From an uncultured Verrucomicrobiota bacterium (GTDB lineage: Bacteria; Verrucomicrobiota; Kiritimatiellia; SS1-B-03-39; UBA6053): DNA of 46,416 nt. How positions within the stretch are numbered: position 1 is the first letter of the stretch; the number at the start of each line of letters is the position of its first letter. Below, piece by piece: positions 23,144 through 32,611 of the stretch. Both the position numbers and the translations under genes were made by a program. The stretch is taken from positions 1-46,416 of the forward strand of contig CAKZLZ010000136.1 in assembly GCA_937127435.1 (NCBI GenBank), read 5' to 3'. The notes under the pieces were generated by a model. The model worked only from the letters and a program-made list of their open reading frames with translations, did no database searches and was not told the origin of the DNA.

Positions 23144-24154
23144 ATGAAAAGAAAAATCATTGCATTCACCGAGGTGGGCCGGGCTGAATTTTTAGAAACC
23201 CCTCTGGGTATTTTGGGAGACAATGACGCACTGATCGAAAATGAAATTTCGGCCATCAGTTCTGGTACTGAGCGTGCTTGTTTATTGGATTTACCAAATC
23301 TCGGGGATGCACTGCCGGGACAATTTCCAAAATCATTGGGTTACAGTGGCGTGGGACGGGTATTGGAAACGGGTAAAAATATTACGAGGGTGAAAGCCGG
23401 AGATCGGGTGCTCACACATTGGGGGAGTACGCATTCGAATTACAATTTCATCCGCGAAGAAAACCTGATGAAAATCGAGAATGACACCCTTCCTTCTGAA
23501 CATGCAGTCTTCGCGGTGATTGCGGGTTTTTCTCTGAACGGACTCAGGAAAACCCGTTTGGAGATCGGGGAAAGTGCGGCGGTGATTGGGATGGGGATTT
23601 TGGGGGTGTTCGCGTTGGCATTGTGTCGCATTGCAGGCGCGGCGCCGGTGATTGCGGCGGACCTAAATGAAGCACGTCGAAAATTGGCACTCGATTTGGG
23701 CGCGCATCACGCATTTGATCCGATGGAGGCGGACTATATAGAGAAAGTGAAAGCGGTGAGTCGGGGAGGGGTGAATGCGGTGGTTGAAGTGACCGGTCAA
23801 TCGATTGCCATGAAACAGGCACTGGCCTTTACCGCACCCTTTGGACGGATCTCGTTACTGGGTTGCACGCGGGTATCCGATACCGGGATCGATTATTATC
23901 AGGAAGTACACCGACCGGGGATTGAAATAATAGGCGCGCATACCAACGCCCGGCCCAAGCAGGAAACCCGACCGCATTCCTGGACCTGGAAGGATGATGC
24001 CCGGGCGTTGATGGATTTTATGTCGGACGGGAGGCTGGATATGACCCGAATTCTGTCTGCGACTTATCGTCCTGAGGATGCGTCTGTCGTTTATAAAGCC
24101 CTCGCGGAAGACCCCGATTTTCCGGTGGGAGCGGTGTTTGACTGGCGAGGGTAA
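23144..24154 (+). CDS. Medium-chain (zinc-type) alcohol dehydrogenase
   Basis: The 336-residue protein is an MDR-superfamily oxidoreductase. The N-terminal domain has ENEISAISSGTERACL, where the usual catalytic cysteine position is not conserved. LGYSGVGRVLETGKN and VKAGDRVLTHWGSTHS follow. The Rossmann part has AAVIGMGILGVFALALCRIAGA and IAADLNEARRKLALDLGA. This pattern matches the group of MDR enzymes annotated as zinc-binding dehydrogenases in sugar clusters, although the catalytic zinc ligands are incomplete. It starts five bases after the SDR stop. Confidence 0.85.
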   Translation: MKRKIIAFTEVGRAEFLETPLGILGDNDALIENEISAISSGTERACLLDLPNLGDALPGQFPKSLGYSGVGRVLETGKNITRVKAGDRVLTHWGSTHSNYNFIREENLMKIENDTLPSEHAVFAVIAGFSLNGLRKTRLEIGESAAVIGMGILGVFALALCRIAGAAPVIAADLNEARRKLALDLGAHHAFDPMEADYIEKVKAVSRGGVNAVVEVTGQSIAMKQALAFTAPFGRISLLGCTRVSDTGIDYYQEVHRPGIEIIGAHTNARPKQETRPHSWTWKDDARALMDFMSDGRLDMTRILSATYRPEDASVVYKALAEDPDFPVGAVFDWRG

Positions 24155-24159
24155 GCTGC

Positions 24160-24858
24160 TTATTTTTCAGGCGGCGCTTTGACGGGCAGAATGTCGTAGG
24201 TCCGCCGGATTTTGAGCGGGCCCCCGGCGGCGTCGGCTTCGACGACAAACAGGAAGTTTCGGCGGACGGGGCGGTGTCCCCAGACCGAAGAAAAGGTGCG
24301 AAGTTCGTCTTCGATATAGTAGCTCATGTACACAGGAAGATCGAGGGTTTCCTTTTTCCAATCCGGATCGGAAAGGCGTCCGGTGGCACCGGCAGGAATG
24401 TTCAGTTTCCGGGTTCCGATTTTCAGAGCGACGGGTTGTGGGCTGAGGTTAAAGACAAAGTATTCCCCGGTGGCAACCTTGGAGCTGTCCAGCGGTATGG
24501 CTTTCATATGAAGCGGGGGGCTGTCGGTTTTCCCGGTCAGAATGAGAACCCGTTCTGCACCTAAAGGCAAAGGGATCCGGGCGGCGGGAGGGACGGGTTC
24601 TGCTTCCGGCAGGAAAGCTTTGGGGTCGCGGTGGAGAATGAGCTCTGCCGGGCCCTGGTAGGGAATGGGGATGCCGAATCCGCGGGGGACACTTCGGAAA
24701 GGTTTTACTTCTTTGCCGTCGAAGAGATAGAGATGGGTGACGGGTTCAAACAGTGCGAGGGTCAGCAATTCCGTTTTTACCTGCGGGGGTGGGGGCTCCT
24801 GCGCAAACAGGGGCCATGACAACAGGCAAAGCAAAAGGAAGTGGCGGAAATAAATCAT
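24160..24858 (-). CDS. Secreted hypothetical protein (232 aa)
   Basis: The protein begins with a signal peptide (residues 1-19, ending PLFAQ) and continues as a soluble, proline-rich, beta-type domain. It has LYLFDGKEVKPF near the N-terminus and GEYFVFNLSPQPVALKIGTRKLNIPAGATG in the middle. No family is recognised with certainty. The start overlaps the end of the pseudopilin-like gene by four bases (24855-24858), so the two are translationally coupled and probably act in the same envelope structure. Confidence 0.65.
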   Translation of the reverse strand: MIYFRHFLLLCLLSWPLFAQEPPPPQVKTELLTLALFEPVTHLYLFDGKEVKPFRSVPRGFGIPIPYQGPAELILHRDPKAFLPEAEPVPPAARIPLPLGAERVLILTGKTDSPPLHMKAIPLDSSKVATGEYFVFNLSPQPVALKIGTRKLNIPAGATGRLSDPDWKKETLDLPVYMSYYIEDELRTFSSVWGHRPVRRNFLFVVEADAAGGPLKIRRTYDILPVKAPPEK

Positions 24859-27800
24859 AATGTTTCTCCGCTTTCTTCCGTGGGCAACCAGCGGAAAGAA
24901 ACCACTTCAAAGTGGCGGCCAAAGGCTTGGTTGATCAGAGTGAGGCTGTCCTCCTGATCATTTTCCCAGTTTTCATTGGCGGGATCCACGTAGTCTGCGC
25001 TCCGCTGTAATACCGCCTCGCACCAAGCAACCGCCCCGCTGTCAGTTTCGCCGTAGGCGCGGACGATGAAGGTGTCGGAGCGGACCTGTAGAATGGGCGC
25101 CAGACTTTGCAGCAGATCGCCCTGCATGAGATAACCGGCATAGCCGGTGGCGGCGGACTCACCATCGACCGCATTGGAAAATTGGCTGCCATCCGGAGTG
25201 GAAGCGAGATCTCCAAGGCTGTTACTCAGTTTGGTGCCCGGGACATTGACGGTGAGGTCCAGGGCGGCCTGCAGGGCCCCTTTTCGCCGATGTGCGATGT
25301 TGGTGGCATCCGGGTTGCGGTTGACAAATTCGGCCAGACTTCTGAAGGGACCGCGCTCCCCGATTTCGGTGACAATGGCTTCGGCAAGGGAATCGAGTTC
25401 GGCGGAGGACAGTTTGCGCCAGCCTTTCCAGTAGGCGCCGGTGCTGCTGCTCTCTCCGGATTCATAGGGGTCGGCTTGTAGAGGATGTCCGAATTTGTTG
25501 AAGCGGATGGCGTCAGGCTGTTCCCAGGACAGGCTGCCGGTGGCCGGATCGATCACCGGCAGTTCCGCATCTGCCATTGATGACAACACGGCCTTCCAGG
25601 CGGTTTTGGAAGTGGAGTTAATATTAAAAGCGCCCAGAATCCGGATATGGGCGGCGAGGGCTTCGGCCCCGCGTTCGCCGCTGTTGGAGAGCAGGCTGTT
25701 CAGGCTGCCGGTTTCGCCCGGTACATAGATCATGCGGGGGTTGGGAAGGGTGTCGAGATGACCGGCCAAGGTGCTGTCCCAGTCGCTGCCGCCGCCGACG
25801 TAATCGGGCGCGAGGGTGGAGAAAAAGATTTCATCCCAGATGCGTTCATTGACTTCGTAACTGATGTCGGTGAGGTCAAAACCGGTCAGGTTGTGAAAAT
25901 CTTCGGCTACGGTCTGGTCCAAAGGAATCCGCATGCTGGCATAAGAATTTCCGGCCACAAAAGTGGGTTCGAAATCGTAGCGGGCGAGGGGGGCGTGTTG
26001 AAACTGGCCCACGGAGACCAAGGGGGAGTTCGGCACATCCAGAATCGGAACGTGGGTACTGCCGGTGGCGGATTGTGAACTGGGACCGAGAAATCCGCGG
26101 TAACGGGTGGGGTCTGCCTCCGGTGACTCATCAAAAGCGAAACCCCGGTTGCCCGTGCCTTCTCCGGTCCAGGCCGGAACATAGTTCCAGCCTTCGCTAT
26201 GTACAAATTCACCTTCTCCCTCCCAAGTGGCGTTCATGGTCAGGGCGCGGGCATTGGTATCCACCCAGCCGCGGACCCGTTGGTTGGCATCCAGAATATC
26301 GCTGGTGGTGCGGAGATGAAAAGACCAGGTGGCCAGATGGGCGGGGCTGTCGACGATCGCCTCCGGGGTGGTGTTGGGCGGGAGGTCGGCGGTTTGATGA
26401 ATCAGTTCCGGAATGAGGTTGTTCTTTGAAGAAGGTTTCTCTTCCACCGATCCGCTGTTCCAAAGACCGTTGAAGCCGGCCAGTTGCACTCCGTCATAGC
26501 TTTCCAGATGATTGCTCCCGTCATTGTTATCGTTGGTTTTCAGGCTGATCCACATGGCGCTCCCGGCATCACTGTAGCTCCAATGGTCGTGGGTTTCATC
26601 CAGATAGCTGTCCTGAAGTCCCACTTCCAGGATTTCAATGGTACTGCCTCGGGGGACGCCTTCTAATGGTACTCGATTGCCACTTAAACTTTGATCAAAA
26701 GAGGCAGGGATAACGCCTTCTTCGCTCCATGCAGACTCGAGAAAAACAAATTTTCTCGCGATTTGGTGAACTTGATTATCGGTGGTTCGCTTGGAGAGAG
26801 AAAACAAGCGGACCTCCCCGGGTTCAAAATCCGCATCGTTGATTCGCAGTCGCAGGTATTGTCCGCCCGGTTGGGAGGGGGACCACTTCCCGGGCCACTG
26901 TCGTTTGCCCCAGGCGGTATGTTCAGTGACCGCATTCGTGACGGAATTGGTGATGCGGATTTTAACATAAGGACTGATATACCAGTCCATCGAATAGTTG
27001 TTGGCGTCCAACCCGACGGTGTAGGGGTTCCACAGGCCTATTAGAGGTTTGTATTCTATCCCGATGGCATAGGTGTTTCCTCCTTTTGGACTCGCGGTGA
27101 GACGCATGCCAAAGCGCAGGTGGGAGAGCACAGGAGTGACCGGAGCGTTGACGTGTTGGTTCTCTCCATCGTTTTGATAGGGCAGCCACTGGTTGATTTT
27201 GACCGAACTATTGGCCGCAGGCTGGGCGGTAACGTTTTTGAGGCTGTGGGTGGAGGAGAGCATCTGCCACAGGCGGCCGTACTGCCAGAGAATGCCGAGA
27301 TTGGGTCCGGGCCGGTTGGTGGTGTAGGGGGCGGCGCTGATGGTTTGGCTGAGGAAAAACCGGTCGGGGTCGGAGATTTGTCCGTCCGGATAGCTGTAGA
27401 CCGGCACCCCGTTTTCGGTGATGGCAACCGTGCCCCGGGCGCCCAGGGCGTAGTCCACCAGGTTGCTGCCTTCCATGGAGCGATCGAGAACCACGGACCA
27501 ATCTGCTTTGAGTCCGCCATCTTTGACATTGACGGGGAGGCCCAGGCTGTAGGGGGTAATGTCGTGGCGGAGAACGGATGCCGGTAAATCCGGATCCTGG
27601 AGGGTAATGGTTTTGCGGGTGGAGAGTTTCCGGATCCGGTTGGCATTTGTCCAAATGGGATCGTCCGTCCAGCCCTGATTGATTTTTGAAACCGAGGGTC
27701 CTCTGGGGGATTGAGCGAGAATTTCCCTTTCCTGTTCCGGTGACGTCACCGCTTCGGGAGCAAGATCCACCCGTGCTTTGACCCCTTCGTCTCCCACCCA

Positions 27801-28331
27801 CCAGGCGTATCGGTGGGTTTTTCCCCCTTCACTGTATTCCTGAACCGGTACCACCACGTCCAAAGCCTCGTTCAGGGAGGGGTCATCGGAAAACATCCGG
27901 ACTTTTGGGGTGCCGGTAAGGTTCATTTCCGGATCCGGTTGACCGCTTCCGCTCACCAGCCATACCGGGTCTCCCGCGGCGACTCCGTTCCAGGGGGTGG
28001 CGGTTTTATCGGATGCCCACACCCCGGTCCAATAGGGCTGTTGGGTGGATCCGGTGAGTGCGGCATTTGCGGTGATTCGTTGGTCACTGCCCGCGTATTT
28101 TTGCAAAGAGGCGAGGGCGATTTCCAGCCCGACTTTGGCATTGGCTCTGGCGAGGCGCAGCTCTTGACGGTTATCGACTTCCCGGAGGCTTACGCGGACA
28201 TAGACCGTAAAGGAGAGCACCAGCATCAACAACAACGAAACCACCAATAGCGTCAACAAGAGTGCGGAACCGGAACGGGAAAAATCTGTCCGTTTGGGTG
28301 AGTTGAGGTATGATTGATGTTGTTGAGGCAT
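24855..28331 (-). CDS. Giant pseudopilin-like protein (Verrucomicrobial Verru_Chthon-type)
   Basis: This 1158-residue protein has a basic N-terminus followed by GSALLLTLLVVSLLLMLVLSFTVYVRVSLREVDNRQELRLARANAKVGLEIALASLQKYAG-type sequence. That is a type IV pilin/pseudopilin-like hydrophobic helix with a continuing amphipathic helix. PilX/GspK-like minor pseudopilins and the large Verru_Chthon cassette protein A of Verrucomicrobia share it. The remaining residues are a long beta-rich region with no catalytic motif seen. In the C-terminal third, ELDSLAEAIVTEIGERGPFRSLAEFVNRN recalls the helix-hairpin-helix of GspK. The frame is open to 28430, but that start would place the palindrome at 28404-28415 inside the gene, so 28331 is preferred. 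Confidence 0.65.
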   Translation of the reverse strand: MPQQHQSYLNSPKRTDFSRSGSALLLTLLVVSLLLMLVLSFTVYVRVSLREVDNRQELRLARANAKVGLEIALASLQKYAGSDQRITANAALTGSTQQPYWTGVWASDKTATPWNGVAAGDPVWLVSGSGQPDPEMNLTGTPKVRMFSDDPSLNEALDVVVPVQEYSEGGKTHRYAWWVGDEGVKARVDLAPEAVTSPEQEREILAQSPRGPSVSKINQGWTDDPIWTNANRIRKLSTRKTITLQDPDLPASVLRHDITPYSLGLPVNVKDGGLKADWSVVLDRSMEGSNLVDYALGARGTVAITENGVPVYSYPDGQISDPDRFFLSQTISAAPYTTNRPGPNLGILWQYGRLWQMLSSTHSLKNVTAQPAANSSVKINQWLPYQNDGENQHVNAPVTPVLSHLRFGMRLTASPKGGNTYAIGIEYKPLIGLWNPYTVGLDANNYSMDWYISPYVKIRITNSVTNAVTEHTAWGKRQWPGKWSPSQPGGQYLRLRINDADFEPGEVRLFSLSKRTTDNQVHQIARKFVFLESAWSEEGVIPASFDQSLSGNRVPLEGVPRGSTIEILEVGLQDSYLDETHDHWSYSDAGSAMWISLKTNDNNDGSNHLESYDGVQLAGFNGLWNSGSVEEKPSSKNNLIPELIHQTADLPPNTTPEAIVDSPAHLATWSFHLRTTSDILDANQRVRGWVDTNARALTMNATWEGEGEFVHSEGWNYVPAWTGEGTGNRGFAFDESPEADPTRYRGFLGPSSQSATGSTHVPILDVPNSPLVSVGQFQHAPLARYDFEPTFVAGNSYASMRIPLDQTVAEDFHNLTGFDLTDISYEVNERIWDEIFFSTLAPDYVGGGSDWDSTLAGHLDTLPNPRMIYVPGETGSLNSLLSNSGERGAEALAAHIRILGAFNINSTSKTAWKAVLSSMADAELPVIDPATGSLSWEQPDAIRFNKFGHPLQADPYESGESSSTGAYWKGWRKLSSAELDSLAEAIVTEIGERGPFRSLAEFVNRNPDATNIAHRRKGALQAALDLTVNVPGTKLSNSLGDLASTPDGSQFSNAVDGESAATGYAGYLMQGDLLQSLAPILQVRSDTFIVRAYGETDSGAVAWCEAVLQRSADYVDPANENWENDQEDSLTLINQAFGRHFEVVSFRWLPTEESGETL

Positions 28332-28403
28332 ATACAATATTCTATGCAGGAACTTAATAGTTGTTAAACGATACTTTCGCTTAAATACGAAATAAAGAAA
28401 ATA

Positions 28404-28415
28404 AATTACGTAATT
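28404..28415. promoter_or_regulatory. Palindromic operator candidate upstream of pseudopilin-like gene
   Basis: AATTACGTAATT is a perfect 12-base palindrome with a central CG, as in many LacI-family operators. It lies about 75 bases upstream of the start at 28331. On the minus strand it can be placed between a TTGCTG -35-like and a TAATTT -10-like hexamer. A similar palindrome overlaps the promoter at 40199-40237. Confidence 0.5.
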
Positions 28416-28436
28416 AATTAAATTCAGCAAGGTGAT

Positions 28437-28880
28437 GGCGGCCGCAACGCCGTTGGCGTAGGGGATGTTGGGGGTTGACCCCAGGGTAGATCCTCCTGCG
28501 TCGGATCAACCCTGGGCTGAAGGATGTAACGCCGTTGGCGTAGCCTGGGTTGGGGGGGTGTGGTTTGGATGATTGGCGGCCGCAACGCCGTTGGCGTAGG
28601 GGATGTTGGGGGTTGATCTCCCAGGGTAGATCCTCCTGCGTCGGATCAACCCTGGGCTGAAGGGTGTAACGCCTTTGGCGTAGCTTGGGTTGGGGGTAGG
28701 ATTTTATCTGCTTTGGCTATGCCAACGGCATTGAGTCTTTCATCCCGGGGGTGGTGAGCCTACCCGAGCTGTCGCTCGCGACGGCCAGGGAAGGACGCCC
28801 CAGCGGCCAGGGGAACGAACCTACCCTGGGTATTTGTTATTAAAAATATTTTTACGCCAACGGCGTTGCGTCTGCCGTGA
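28437..28880. repeat. REP family B cluster upstream of GH2 gene
   Basis: Two forward units (about 28441-28552 and 28574-28696) and one inverse unit (about 28715-28880) are present. A forward unit contains, in order, an ACGCCGTTGGCGT hairpin, a long stem of CCCAGGGT plus GATCC with their complements around a CTCCTGCGTC-type loop, and a second ACGCCGTTGGCGT hairpin. The inverse unit has the same outer hairpins but a different, longer middle with a CCCGAGCTGTCGCTCGCGA segment. No gene lies here. The cluster ends next to the GH2 start. Confidence 0.85.
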
Positions 28881-28964
28881 ATGGCAGGCCGTTCTGAGTT
28901 TAGCTTGAATATTGAAGAAAAACCTTTCGCAAAGTCATGTTTTCTCCCTATTCTTCCGGCCAGT

Positions 28965-31900
28965 ATGAGCACCGAAACTTTCGACATCCCCGAGATTCAG
29001 GATCCCAGCGTGCCGGGGATCAACCGGCTCCCTCCACGCAACCCCAGCTGGCCCGCACCCGATCTGTCATCGGGCTGGAGCAGTCATTATGATCAGTCGC
29101 CGTGGCTGACATCGCTGAATAGTCAGACCGCATGGGTTTTTGCCTGGTCACCCGAGCCTGCTCAACGCCCCCGGGATTTTTTTCAACCCGATTATGATGC
29201 CCGTGACTGGGAATCAATTCCGGTTCCCGCTTGTTGGGAAATTCAGGGGTTTGGCACCCCGATTTACAGCAATTTTGTCTATCCGTTTCAGGCCGACCCT
29301 CCTCGGGTCATGACGGAACCGCCGGCGCATTATACGACTTTCAAAGCGCGCAATCCCGTGGGATCTTACCGCAGATGGTTTGAGTCGCCTGCGTGCGGGG
29401 AGGGCGGTCGATGCTTGTTACATTTCGCGGGCGTCAGTGCCGCTTTTTTTGTCTGGGTCAATGGTCACCGGGTGGGGTATGCGCAGGATTCCCGTTCGCC
29501 GGCAGAATTTGATATTACAGATTTTTTGTTGCCCGAAGGGGAAGGGGCCAATCTGCTTGCGGTGGAAGTGTACCGATTCTGTGCCGGATCTTACCTTGAA
29601 GATCAGGATATGTGGCGGTTAAGCGGCATTTTCCGGGATGTGTTCCTTTATCAGACGCCGGCGTCCACGCTTTGGGATTTTCATATTGAAAATACGCTGT
29701 CCGAAGATTTTGGCGAAGCGCGGTTGAAAGTACATTACACGCTGCGTCAGATTGAATCACCGCATTCCAAGCTTCGTTTGCGATTGCATATCAAAGCGCC
29801 GGAAGCTGAGAGGCCTTTGGCTGCGCCTCTGTTGGATGAAGAAGTGCTGGCAGACACAGGCAGCACTTTGGAAGTCACCCTCTCTGATCCGAAATTGTGG
29901 TCGCATGAAAAACCAAAGCTTTACACTGCGCTTGTCGAGCTATGGGATGCGGAGAAAGGCGAGACGATGGAAACGCGAAAAGTCAGTCTGGGCTTTCGCC
30001 GCTTTGAAGTGAAGGATCTGCAATTTTGCATCAATGGGCGTCCGATCAAGGTGAAGGGGGTGAATCGTCACGAATCCAACCCGGATACCGGATATGTGTT
30101 GTCAGCTGCCGACATGGAAAAAGATATCGGCCTGATCAAGCAGGCAAATTTCAATTTTGTGCGTACGGCCCACTATCCGAATGATCCGCGTTGGTATGCT
30201 TTGTGTGATGAGTTGGGTTTGTTGGTGATGGACGAAGCCAACGTGGAGAGTCACGGATTGAGTTATCACAAACGGGTGCTGCCCGGGGATGATCCGCTGT
30301 GGGGGGCGATGGCGGTGGACCGGGTGCGCCGGATGGTGATTCGCGACCGGGGGCATGCCTGTGTGGCCATGTGGTCGCTGGGCAACGAGGCCGGATATGG
30401 CGACAGCTTTTTTGCCATGCGGGAAGCGGTGGTGGCTTATGATCCGGCGAAGCGGCTCATCCAGTATGCGGATATGAATTTGGTGGCGGACATGGACAGT
30501 CAGACCTATCCCACTCCGGCCTGGCTGGAAGCGCACGTACGCGGGGAGGCGGTGCGGAAAGGGGAGCATGGCGAAGAGGGCAGTCCGGAACAACATGGCG
30601 ACTATCCTTCGGGACGTCCTTTCCTCACCAATGAATATGCCCATGCCCACGGGAACTCTCTAGGGAATTATCAGGAATATTGGGATCTCTTTGAGGCGCA
30701 TCCTCAGTTGTGGGGCGGATTTGTGTGGGACTGGGCGGATCAAACCCTGCGCAAGCGGGATGCAGGGGGAAATGAGATTCAAGCGTATGGGGGGGACTTT
30801 GGAGATGAGCCGAACGATGGACGGTTCTGCTATAACGGCCTGGTTAATGCCAACCGGGAGCCCTACCCCCACTATTGGGAAGCGCAAAAGGTCCAACAGT
30901 ATATTTCGGTTACCGCGACGGAGGATGAGCTTGCGACAGGTTGGGTAACGGTACACAATAAATTTGCCTTTTGTTTCCTCGATGAATTTGCGGGGGAGTG
31001 GCGGATTGAGAAAAATGGCCATCGCATCGCCCACGGTCCGTTTCCGCCCCTGGGGGTCGCGCCCGGTGAATCTGAAAAAGTGAAACCCGGGTTTCCTGAA
31101 TCTCTACCCGTGGACAGGGGAGATACGGTCTATCTTTTTGTTACTTTTAAAAGGCATTCCGTCTGTAACCGGGCCGTGGGGAATCAAATCATCGCCTGGG
31201 AACAGTTTCTTCTGCATGCACCCGCTCCAGAAACGGACCTCCAAACGCCCGAAGAAATAAATCTGACCCTTCAGCAGAGCGACCAGAGTTACACGCTATC
31301 GGCCGCAGGGACCCGCGTGCACATTGATGGGGATTGTGGATGCATCACTTCCATACAAAAGGAGGGTCAGGAGTTTTTGATTACACCGATCACCCCCAAC
31401 TTTTGGCGGGTGCCGACGGACAATGATATAGGATGGAAAGTACCGGAGCGGATGGGCGTCTGGAAAAAGGCGGTGGATCACGCGCAGTTACAATCGTTGC
31501 ATCACCGCGCCGGTCCGGACGCGGAGCAGGTGACCGCGGACTGGATTTTCGATGCCCCGGCCTTGGCAGGGGTGGCGCTGGAATTTGTCTATACCCTTTT
31601 TGCTGACGGGGGGTTGTGTATTCAGTTTAATTTACAGCTTCCTGCCGGGGCTCCCGAACTTTCCCGCATCGGTTTGCAGTTTGAAATTCCGGCGGAACTG
31701 GAGAACACCCGCTGGTTCGGACGGGGACCGCATGAAAATTACGTGGACCGCAAAAATTCGGCTTGGGTCGGTGTGCATGAACTGCCGGCCAAATCCTGGG
31801 CGACCCCTTATGTGAGACCCCAGGAGAATGGTCACCGCTCCGAGCTTCAGTGGATCGAATTTTCCGATCCGCAATCCGCCGGAAGAAAGTTTACGATTCG

Positions 31901-32132
31901 GTCAGCGGGAGGACCGTATCCGGGGATCAGTATTTGGAATTGTGATGAACAGGATTTGGAGCAGACCGCACATGCCAATGAACTTCCGGTCCGGCCTGCC
32001 AGAACCGTCACGATTTCAGGTTGGCAAATGGGAGTAGGGGGCAACAACAGTTGGGGGGAAACCCCGTTGGATGTTTACCGGATTCAGGTACCCGGGAAGT
32101 ATCAGTTTGCGATCGAATTGAGTGCCGGTTAG
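28965..32132 (+). CDS. Glycoside hydrolase family 2, LacZ-type beta-galactosidase
   Basis: This 1055-residue protein has the five-domain LacZ layout. The sugar-binding jelly roll has IPVPACWEIQGFGTPIYSN and VSAAFFVWVNGHRVGYAQDS, followed by Ig-like domains and the TIM barrel. VKGVNRHESNPDTGYVLS and NFVRTAHYPNDPRWY mark the barrel start. The acid/base is Glu475 in GNEAGYG and the nucleophile is Glu557 in TNEYAHAHGNS. The C-terminal beta-sandwich has WFGRGPHENYVDRK. The length is the same as E. coli LacZ. No signal peptide is seen, so it is intracellular. The frame continues back to 28881 inside repeat family B; the ATG at 28965 is preferred, but no clear ribosome binding site decides it. Confidence 0.93.
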   Translation: MSTETFDIPEIQDPSVPGINRLPPRNPSWPAPDLSSGWSSHYDQSPWLTSLNSQTAWVFAWSPEPAQRPRDFFQPDYDARDWESIPVPACWEIQGFGTPIYSNFVYPFQADPPRVMTEPPAHYTTFKARNPVGSYRRWFESPACGEGGRCLLHFAGVSAAFFVWVNGHRVGYAQDSRSPAEFDITDFLLPEGEGANLLAVEVYRFCAGSYLEDQDMWRLSGIFRDVFLYQTPASTLWDFHIENTLSEDFGEARLKVHYTLRQIESPHSKLRLRLHIKAPEAERPLAAPLLDEEVLADTGSTLEVTLSDPKLWSHEKPKLYTALVELWDAEKGETMETRKVSLGFRRFEVKDLQFCINGRPIKVKGVNRHESNPDTGYVLSAADMEKDIGLIKQANFNFVRTAHYPNDPRWYALCDELGLLVMDEANVESHGLSYHKRVLPGDDPLWGAMAVDRVRRMVIRDRGHACVAMWSLGNEAGYGDSFFAMREAVVAYDPAKRLIQYADMNLVADMDSQTYPTPAWLEAHVRGEAVRKGEHGEEGSPEQHGDYPSGRPFLTNEYAHAHGNSLGNYQEYWDLFEAHPQLWGGFVWDWADQTLRKRDAGGNEIQAYGGDFGDEPNDGRFCYNGLVNANREPYPHYWEAQKVQQYISVTATEDELATGWVTVHNKFAFCFLDEFAGEWRIEKNGHRIAHGPFPPLGVAPGESEKVKPGFPESLPVDRGDTVYLFVTFKRHSVCNRAVGNQIIAWEQFLLHAPAPETDLQTPEEINLTLQQSDQSYTLSAAGTRVHIDGDCGCITSIQKEGQEFLITPITPNFWRVPTDNDIGWKVPERMGVWKKAVDHAQLQSLHHRAGPDAEQVTADWIFDAPALAGVALEFVYTLFADGGLCIQFNLQLPAGAPELSRIGLQFEIPAELENTRWFGRGPHENYVDRKNSAWVGVHELPAKSWATPYVRPQENGHRSELQWIEFSDPQSAGRKFTIRSAGGPYPGISIWNCDEQDLEQTAHANELPVRPARTVTISGWQMGVGGNNSWGETPLDVYRIQVPGKYQFAIELSAG

Positions 32133-32167
32133 GAGGGGGGCGTCAATTCTCGCCATGGCCGATACCG

Positions 32168-32561
32168 GCAGACGCAACGCCGTTGGCGTAGATGATGTAT
32201 TTTTGGATGAACCCAGGGTAGATCCTCCTGCGTCGGATCAACCCTGGGCTGAAGGGCGTAACGCCGTTGGCGTAGCTTGGGTTGGGGGGGGAGATCTTAT
32301 CTGGTTTGGCGTATCTGGGGTTGGTGTGGTGGACTCAGGGTTGGTGTTTCTGGGTTGATCGGGCAGATGGGTTCGGTGGGTGAGTTGCATGGGTGTAATC
32401 GAAATAAGGTTCCCGAAACCCCTGCTACGCCAAAGGCGTTATGTCCTTCAGCCCAGGGTTGGTGAGCCTGCCCGAGCTGTCGCTCGCGACGGCCAGGGCA
32501 CGAACCTACCCTGGGAATGTTCCACCCTGTGTGTTCTACGCCAAAGGCGTTGCGCCTGCCC
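32168..32561. repeat. REP family B pair between GH2 and RAYT-2
   Basis: A forward unit (about 32168-32291) and an inverse unit (about 32425-32561) form a head-to-head pair with about 130 bases between. The forward unit repeats the two ACGCCGTTGGCGT hairpins and the CCCAGGGT-GATCC stem. The inverse unit has ACGCCAAAGGCGT variants of the outer hairpins, with both stem sides intact. The inverse unit ends about 50 bases before the RAYT-2 start. No gene is recognised in the spacer. Confidence 0.85.
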
Positions 32562-32611
32562 TCTCCATATAAATGCTTGTGAAATGTATCCATTTGAGGG
32601 ATCATCTATTC

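Noticed and set aside
28881..28964. N-terminal extension of the GH2 gene
   Set aside because: It starts inside the repeat family B unit. It cannot be fully excluded because neither start has a clear ribosome binding site.
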